37,053 nt of DNA from Chloroflexota bacterium. GTDB taxonomy: Bacteria > Chloroflexota > Anaerolineae > Anaerolineales > Villigracilaceae. A program made the position numbers and the translations under genes. The notes under the pieces are model-generated. The model did not search any database. It saw only the letters and a program-made list of their open reading frames with translations, and was not told where the DNA came from. This document shows positions 32,524 through 37,053 of this stretch, piece after piece (within the stretch, counting starts at the first letter, position 1; each line of letters starts with the position of its first letter). The stretch covers positions 1 to 37,053 of the forward strand of contig VGNE01000038.1 of the NCBI GenBank assembly GCA_016866215.1, written 5' to 3'.

Positions 32524-33945
32524 ATGGAAGAAGAAAAAAATACTGTTAGCGAAACGATGACGATCAGCCCTGCCCTGGCACAGCGCATCAAGGATGAGTT
32601 GGGACAGAACGTCTATCTCTGCTATCAATGCGTCAAGTGCAGCGGCGGGTGTCCCCTCGTCAATTATTTCGACTGGCAGCCGAACCAGGTGATGCGCGCG
32701 TTGCAATTCGGTCAGGAGGATATCACCCTGCAATCGAAAACACCGTGGCTGTGCGCGTCCTGCCAGACCTGCACTACGCGTTGCCCGCAAGGATTGGACA
32801 TCGCCGCCATTATGGCGTTCCTGACCCGCGAGGCGCTCAAACGTGGATTCAAGCCAGAGGTGTCCGATGTGGATACCCTGAACCAAGCCTTCCAGCGCGA
32901 AGTGCGTTTATGGGGACGCGCCTACGAACTCGGCTTGATGGCGGAAATGAAATTACGCACGGGACGCCTGACAGAAGACATGGACTTGGGCGTAAAACTT
33001 CTGGGCAAGAACAAACTTCCCTTTTTACCCTCCCCCGCGCGCCCGCCGAAACATCCCGCGCCTGCGCCTGTCACAGCGGAGATGGTCGCTTACTACCCGG
33101 GTTGTTCCCTGCACTCCACCGCCGAGGAATACAATACCTCATCTAAAGCCGTGTGCGAGGCGCTGGGATTGAAACTGTACGAGCCGCCCGGCTGGGTCTG
33201 CTGCGGTAGCACTCCCATCCACCGCGCCTACCCAAAGGACGCCCTGCGCCTGCCCATGGAAAACCTGCGCCTCGTCGAGCAAAGCGGACTAAACGAAGTG
33301 GTCATGCCATGCGCGGCGTGTTTCAATCACACGCGCATGGCTCTGCACGAGGTACAGCACAACCCCCAGCGCAAGGCGGAAGTGGAAGGGGCGATGGGAT
33401 ATTCCTATCAAGACCGTGTCCGTGTGAGTGCGTTGTGCGAGGCACTCTTCCGCCGTGTCGGTCCGCAAAAGGTGACTTCGCTGGTGACGCATCCCATAAA
33501 AGGATTGCGCGTGGTGTGTTATTACGGCTGTCTGCTCAGCCGCCCGCCGCAAGTGACCGGCGCGGATCACCATGAAAACCCAACCGAGATGGATGCCCTG
33601 ATGACTGCGCTGGGTGTGGAAGTCAACGACTGGTCGTACAAGACCTCCTGCTGTGGTGCGACCCATTCGCTCACACGCCCGGACATCGTCCGCGAGTTGA
33701 GCGGCAACCTGATCGCGCACGCCCGCGAAGCCGGGGCGGACGCGCTCGTGGTGGCTTGTCCGCTTTGCCACACCAACCTTGATGGCCGCCAGTTCCAAAT
33801 GAAATTGAAAGAACCCATGCCGGTCTTCTACTTCACACAACTGATGGCGCTGGCATTGGGCTTGCCCGAGAAAGCCGCCGCCTTGAACAAAAACCTGGTT
33901 GACCCGCGCCCCTTGTTGCAAAGCAAGGGAATTCTGGAAAAATAA
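32524..33945 (+). CDS. HdrC-HdrB fusion protein
   Basis: A 473-residue fusion. The HdrC part has two [4Fe-4S] sites, CYQCVKCSGGCP (33-44) and CASCQTCTTRCP (77-88). After a proline-rich linker (about 168-184), the HdrB part has two CCG domains, PGCSLHS with WVCCGSTP and MPCAACFNH (about 190-265), and CYYGCLLSRPP with TSCCGATHS and ACPLCHTNLDGRQ (about 332-420), which hold noncubane clusters in HdrB. In heterodisulfide reductase these reduce the disulfide; here the likely partner is the MetVF branch of the bifurcating complex. AGGAGA 7 nt upstream sets the start at 32524. Confidence 0.92.
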   Translation: MEEEKNTVSETMTISPALAQRIKDELGQNVYLCYQCVKCSGGCPLVNYFDWQPNQVMRALQFGQEDITLQSKTPWLCASCQTCTTRCPQGLDIAAIMAFLTREALKRGFKPEVSDVDTLNQAFQREVRLWGRAYELGLMAEMKLRTGRLTEDMDLGVKLLGKNKLPFLPSPARPPKHPAPAPVTAEMVAYYPGCSLHSTAEEYNTSSKAVCEALGLKLYEPPGWVCCGSTPIHRAYPKDALRLPMENLRLVEQSGLNEVVMPCAACFNHTRMALHEVQHNPQRKAEVEGAMGYSYQDRVRVSALCEALFRRVGPQKVTSLVTHPIKGLRVVCYYGCLLSRPPQVTGADHHENPTEMDALMTALGVEVNDWSYKTSCCGATHSLTRPDIVRELSGNLIAHAREAGADALVVACPLCHTNLDGRQFQMKLKEPMPVFYFTQLMALALGLPEKAAALNKNLVDPRPLLQSKGILEK

Positions 33946-33960
33946 GAAAACCTTACGAAT

Positions 33961-34222
33961 CTTGTCTACGACATCGAACGCATGGATGCCTCCGACGTAA
34001 GAGGCGGCGTGCAGGAAGAAGGAGTAAAAATCACACTTGAGATCATCGAAAAAAATTCGCAGCAAGCAGCGCATCTACGGTCTGCACATCATGCCCATCG
34101 GCTGGGAAGATATCGTCCCGCGCATCGTCACCGAAGCGAATCTTTTGAAAACAGGATCAACCGTCCCTGCCGCCCAGAGCGAGTCGAAGGGTGAGCCCGA
34201 TGCGGAGAAGGTCCTCGCATAG
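33961..34222 (+). pseudogene. Remnant of a second metF: C-terminal part with a frameshift
   Basis: Translation in one frame gives GGVQEEGVKITLEIIEK. After an A7 run at 34049-34055 the frame shifts by one base and continues IRSKQRIYGLHIMPIGWEDIVPRIVTEANLL. Together they align with the metF C terminus (DEGIKICIELIQQMRKIKG, then GVHIMAIEWEKAVKPL). Only about 80 codons remain and the N-terminal catalytic part is missing. One extra A explains the shift. There is no ribosome site. It lies 15 bp after hdrCB. Confidence 0.75.
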
Positions 34223-34273
34223 GAAAATCACAGACATATCCTGTACGAGGAGCGAGCGGATAGCGAGTCCCAA

Positions 34274-34552
34274 ATGTCGTTGCGCAGTGTTGTCAGGAAC
34301 GCCACCGGGCAGGATGTTTATGTTTGTCATGCCTGCTTTGACTGTGACATTGATGCCCGCCACGAAATGGATATTCCCTTGCCGAGTCTGATCCAGCTTA
34401 TTTGGCTGAACGATGAGGAGGCGCTTCAATGCCGGACGCTCTGGTCTGATTCTGTTTTACAAGCTTCCCGCGGCGCCTGCAAGCGCGGACTCGATCTATA
34501 CGCGGTGATGACAGTCCTTCGTGAGGAGTCAAACCGAAGGGCAGGAAGATAA
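34274..34552 (+). CDS. HdrC-like small protein with most cluster cysteines lost
   Basis: A 92-residue protein that aligns without a gap in the cluster regions to the HdrC part of the preceding fusion. GQDVYVCHACFDCDIDARHE corresponds to GQNVYLCYQCVKCSGGCPLV, so the first site keeps three of four Cys. LWSDSVLQASRGACKRGLDL corresponds to LWLCASCQTCTTRCPQGLDI, so the second keeps one of four. It therefore cannot hold two normal [4Fe-4S] clusters. The frame is open for its full length, so it may be a repurposed protein, or it may be a decaying gene. The ribosome site is poor. It follows the metF remnant, in the same order as metF-hdrCB. Confidence 0.62.
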   Translation: MSLRSVVRNATGQDVYVCHACFDCDIDARHEMDIPLPSLIQLIWLNDEEALQCRTLWSDSVLQASRGACKRGLDLYAVMTVLREESNRRAGR

Positions 34553-34573
34553 CCAAAATAATAGGAGGAAGAT

Positions 34574-35962
34574 ATGAATACTGAAGAGCTGCTTGCAAAA
34601 GCAAAGAAGCCTTCTGCGGATGCGATGAGACTGCATCCGTTCTATCGGGGGAAGATTGAGACCACGCTCAAATGCACTGTCCACAGTTTTGATGATTTTG
34701 CCATCTGGTATACGCCCGGCGTTGCGGCGCCCTGCAAGGCGATCCAGGCTGACCCTGAGCTTGTCTACGAATACACCAACAAGTGGAATACGGTCGCCGT
34801 GGTCAGCGATGGAACGCGCGTGCTTGGGCTGGGCGACATCGGTCCCAAAGCCGGTCTGCCCGTCATGGAAGGCAAAGCCCTGCTGTACAAATATTTGGGC
34901 GGCGTGGACGGCGTCCCCATCATGCTCGACACCAAAGACCCGGATGCTATCATCAATACCGTATTGATGCTCCAGCCCGGGCTGGGCGGTGTCAATCTCG
35001 AAGATATATCCAACCCAAAGTGCTTTTACATCCTCGATACCCTGCGCGAGAAAGCGGAGATCCCCATCTGGCACGACGACCAGCAAGGCACTGCCACCGT
35101 CACACTGGCGGGACTCATCAACGCCCTCAAAGTTGTCGGTAAAAAGATGGAGGATGTCAGCATTGCCTTTATTGGCGCCGGCGCGTCGAACGTCGCCTGT
35201 TCGCGTCTGATCTTCGGCTGGGGCGCGGATCCTGCCAAATGCTACGTGGTGGATACCAAAGGCATCCTCGGCAAACATCGCAAGGATATCGAGATGCGCA
35301 AAGCCGAATACAAGGATAAGTGGAAACTGTGCAACATCACCAATGCGCAGGGACGCGAAGGTGACATCCCCGAAGCGATGAAGGGCGTGGATGTGGTCAT
35401 CGCTCTTTCCAAGCCCGGGCCTGGTGTGCTCCTCCCGGAGTGGATCAAGGCTATGGCAAAAGACCCAATCGTCTTCGCCTGTGCCAACCCAGTTCCGGAG
35501 ATCTGGCCCTGGGAGGCGAAAGAAGCGGGCGCGGCCGTTGTCGCAACGGGTCGCTCCGACTTCCCAAATCAAGTCAACAACTCGCTGGGCTTCCCCGGCA
35601 TCTTCCGCGGCACACTGGATGTCCGCGCCCGGACAATTACCGATGAGATGTGCTTTGCCGCAGCGCAGGCCATGGCTAATCATGTGGGTGACCGCCTCGC
35701 GCCGGATTTCATCCTGCCCAATATGGACGACTGGGAGGTCTTCCCGAAGGAAGCGGCTTCCGTCGCGATGAAAGCCATCGAGCAGGGACTGGCGCGCATC
35801 GAGACCACATACGATCAGGAATTCCAACGCGCTTCCCGTATTATCAAGCGCTCCCGTGATATGACAAAGCGCATGATGGAGGAAGGCTTCATCCCCGAAC
35901 CGCCCGCAGATGATGGGCAGGGACCTGAGATTGATATGGAAACAGTCAAGGCCGCGTATTAG
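34574..35962 (+). CDS. NAD(P)-dependent malic enzyme
   Basis: A 462-residue malate dehydrogenase (oxaloacetate-decarboxylating) producing pyruvate, CO2 and NAD(P)H. The N-terminal malic domain shows FAIWYTPGVAAPCKAI (near 43), DGTRVLGLGDIGPKAGLPVMEGKALLYK (around 79-106) and WHDDQQGTATVTLAGL (near 167). The NAD-binding domain has AFIGAGASNVACSRLIFGWG (near 198) and VFACANPVPE and GRSDFPNQVNNSLGFPGIFRG. Length fits the short bacterial form without the phosphotransacetylase tail. A strong AGGAGG ribosome site precedes the ATG. It may provide reducing power or link acetyl-CoA-derived pyruvate to C4 metabolism. Confidence 0.93.
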   Translation: MNTEELLAKAKKPSADAMRLHPFYRGKIETTLKCTVHSFDDFAIWYTPGVAAPCKAIQADPELVYEYTNKWNTVAVVSDGTRVLGLGDIGPKAGLPVMEGKALLYKYLGGVDGVPIMLDTKDPDAIINTVLMLQPGLGGVNLEDISNPKCFYILDTLREKAEIPIWHDDQQGTATVTLAGLINALKVVGKKMEDVSIAFIGAGASNVACSRLIFGWGADPAKCYVVDTKGILGKHRKDIEMRKAEYKDKWKLCNITNAQGREGDIPEAMKGVDVVIALSKPGPGVLLPEWIKAMAKDPIVFACANPVPEIWPWEAKEAGAAVVATGRSDFPNQVNNSLGFPGIFRGTLDVRARTITDEMCFAAAQAMANHVGDRLAPDFILPNMDDWEVFPKEAASVAMKAIEQGLARIETTYDQEFQRASRIIKRSRDMTKRMMEEGFIPEPPADDGQGPEIDMETVKAAY

Positions 35963-35977
35963 CGGAAGGAGAAAACC

Positions 35978-36883
35978 ATGTACGACTTGATCATCATCGG
36001 AGGCGGTCCTGCGGGTTTGACGGCTACCATTTACGCCATCCGCAAACGCCTGAATGTATTGCTGCTATCGAAGGATCTGGGCGGCAAGACCAACTATCGC
36101 CTCGCCCTGCCGTGGATCGAAGATTACCAGGTCATCAGAGGACTGGAGATTGTCAACAAATTCCGCACAGAACTGGAATATCTTGATTTTGCCCGCCATA
36201 TTGAATCTGTTGATAAAGTCGAAAGGAAGGACGATCACTTTATTGTTACCACCAAAGGCGGCGCAATATTGGAATCAAAAGCGGTCATCCTTGCCACTGG
36301 CACACGTCAGGTGCGCATGGATGTGCCCGGAGAAAAAGAGTACAGCATGAAAGGCCTTTGCTACTCCGCTCTTTCATACGCGCCGCTTTTCATTGACAAA
36401 TCCGTGATCGTGATCGGCGATGATGACCTCGCATTACGCTCTGTCGGTGAACTTGCTACTGTTGCAAAAGAAGTAACCATGGTCTGCGCCAATGACAAAA
36501 TGCTGGATTCTCCCCTTGGTCATAAACTTCAGCAGGCTAAAAACGTCAAGATCATGAAAGACTGCGAGATCGTGGAAGTGCAGGGAGATGAATATGCCCG
36601 CAAACTGATCCTGAAAGACAAGGCTGGCAAACTCAGCGAATATCCAGCCGACGGCATGTTCGTGGAAAAAGCGCTGGTGGCAAACACCAGCATGGTCAAA
36701 GATCTGGTCGAACTAGATGAACAGAGCCGCATTGTCATTGACAGCGCATGCCGGACGAATATCCCCGGTCTATTCGCGGCGGGTGATGTGACCAACAGTT
36801 ATGCAGAGCAAGTCCTTGTCGCAGTAGGTGAAGGAGCAAAAGCCGCACTGAGCGCGTACGAATACCTGCTGCCGCGACTTTAG
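35978..36883 (+). CDS. Thioredoxin-reductase-like flavoprotein lacking the CxxC centre
   Basis: A 301-residue FAD/NAD(P) protein. The FAD motif IIGGGPAGLTATIYA is at 6-20, ATGTRQVRMDVPGE is near 106, the NAD(P) region VIVIGDDDLALRSVGEL is near 143 and LFAAGDVTNSYAEQVLVAVGEGAKAA (split) is near the C terminus. The place of the catalytic CATC of thioredoxin reductase is taken by YSALSY (129-134), so both cysteines are replaced, and the second Rossmann motif is altered to GDDD. It is more likely a ferredoxin- or NAD(P)H-linked reductase than a thioredoxin reductase. GGAG lies just upstream, and it begins 15 bp after the malic enzyme. Confidence 0.82.
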   Translation: MYDLIIIGGGPAGLTATIYAIRKRLNVLLLSKDLGGKTNYRLALPWIEDYQVIRGLEIVNKFRTELEYLDFARHIESVDKVERKDDHFIVTTKGGAILESKAVILATGTRQVRMDVPGEKEYSMKGLCYSALSYAPLFIDKSVIVIGDDDLALRSVGELATVAKEVTMVCANDKMLDSPLGHKLQQAKNVKIMKDCEIVEVQGDEYARKLILKDKAGKLSEYPADGMFVEKALVANTSMVKDLVELDEQSRIVIDSACRTNIPGLFAAGDVTNSYAEQVLVAVGEGAKAALSAYEYLLPRL

Positions 36884-36894
36884 GGTCTTTTCCA

Positions 36895-37053
36895 ATGCGT
36901 ATGAGAAGATATTTTGGGATGCCTGAACTGATGGCATTCATCATTCTGTTTGCCGGTTGCGATGCCGCCGGGCGCGCGCCGCAGAAACCCGAGGGTGTTT
37001 CGATCGCTTTGCCTCCCTCTGAACATGAGGGCGAAATGTCCGTCGAACAAAAA
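36895..37053 (+). CDS. Putative lipoprotein, possibly SagB-type nitroreductase (runs off right edge)
   Basis: The first 53 codons are present. A basic start (MRMRRYFG) and a hydrophobic stretch ending FAGC form a lipoprotein signal with the lipidated Cys at residue 22. The following EGVSIALPPSEHEGEMSVEQ resembles the lead-in of SagB/ThcOx-type nitroreductases (LPxP...G.MSVEEAL). The catalytic part is outside the window, so the family is tentative. No clear ribosome site is seen; ATG codons at 36901 and 36919 are alternatives. Confidence 0.45.
   Translation, partial: MRMRRYFGMPELMAFIILFAGCDAAGRAPQKPEGVSIALPPSEHEGEMSVEQK

Noticed and set aside
34037-34222. Independent small gene of 61 codons
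   Set aside because: It starts at a TTG with no ribosome site, and its sequence continues the metF-like C terminus from the neighbouring frame, so it is part of a frameshifted remnant.
34529-35827. Long minus-strand open frame of 432 codons opposite malic enzyme
   Set aside because: The plus strand encodes a clear malic enzyme with all motifs. The antisense frame has no recognisable domain and reflects codon bias. The long antisense frames at 30873-31937 and 22332-23222 were rejected for the same reason.
1-37053. tRNA or rRNA genes
   Set aside because: I saw no cloverleaf-like or rRNA-like segment in the spacers, although a covariance-model search was not possible here.

Overview
The window looks like a chromosomal segment of a Gram-negative-type anaerobe with a bacterial Wood-Ljungdahl pathway. 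The most likely source is a Chloroflexota lineage close to Anaerolineae. I infer this from protein style, the heptamer-rich spacers and the gene set; no rRNA or other marker is present to prove it.

Layout. 1-134: start of an IS1182-like transposase running off the left edge. 135-6874: housekeeping genes. These are a DUF554 membrane protein, a PduO-type cobalamin adenosyltransferase, a HET-C-like protein, GatB/YqeY, a PgpH-type HD phosphodiesterase, YbeY, a DgkA-like kinase and an endonuclease IV-like TIM barrel. 7018-9160 (minus strand): two different CooC-type ATPases with a RelB/RelE-type pair between them. 9367-21186 (plus strand): the carbonyl branch, namely a small HMA-like protein, CO dehydrogenase (acsA), acetyl-CoA synthase (acsB), two small membrane proteins, a CBS-pair protein, both corrinoid iron-sulfur protein subunits (acsD, acsC), the corrinoid reactivator (acsV) and the methyltransferase (acsE). 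21294-33945: an electron-transfer block around methylene-THF reductase. It holds a tandem HdrA, an MvhD, a giant HdrA with an embedded GltD-like NAD(P)H module, a second MvhD, metV, metF and an HdrC-HdrB fusion. 33961-34552: apparent debris of a second metF-hdrC pair. 34574-37053: malic enzyme, a thioredoxin-reductase-like flavoprotein and the start of a lipoprotein.

How the genes work together. MetVF would make methyl-THF. AcsE passes the methyl group to the corrinoid protein AcsCD, and AcsB joins it to CO made by AcsA to form acetyl-CoA. AcsV reactivates oxidised corrinoid, the adenosyltransferase belongs to B12 metabolism, and the CooC proteins would load nickel. The Hdr/MvhD proteins resemble the MetVF-HdrABC-MvhD complex of Moorella and probably couple NAD(P)H, ferredoxin and methylene-THF. 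No hydrogenase, formate dehydrogenase, formyl-THF synthetase or FolD gene lies in the window.

Most notable points. (1) The second MvhD has an in-frame TGA exactly where its paralogue has Cys, followed by a hairpin that fits the bacterial SECIS rules, so it is a probable selenoprotein. (2) The giant HdrA carries an internal GltD-like module and is cut by one in-frame TAA just before its C-terminal ferredoxin domain. (3) Many spacers, and several stretches inside genes, are degenerate 7-8 bp tandem arrays often arranged as inverted pairs. They provide stop codons, one ribosome binding site and in-frame protein insertions. (4) Several genes have TATAAT exactly 6 nt before ATG, which suggests leaderless mRNAs.
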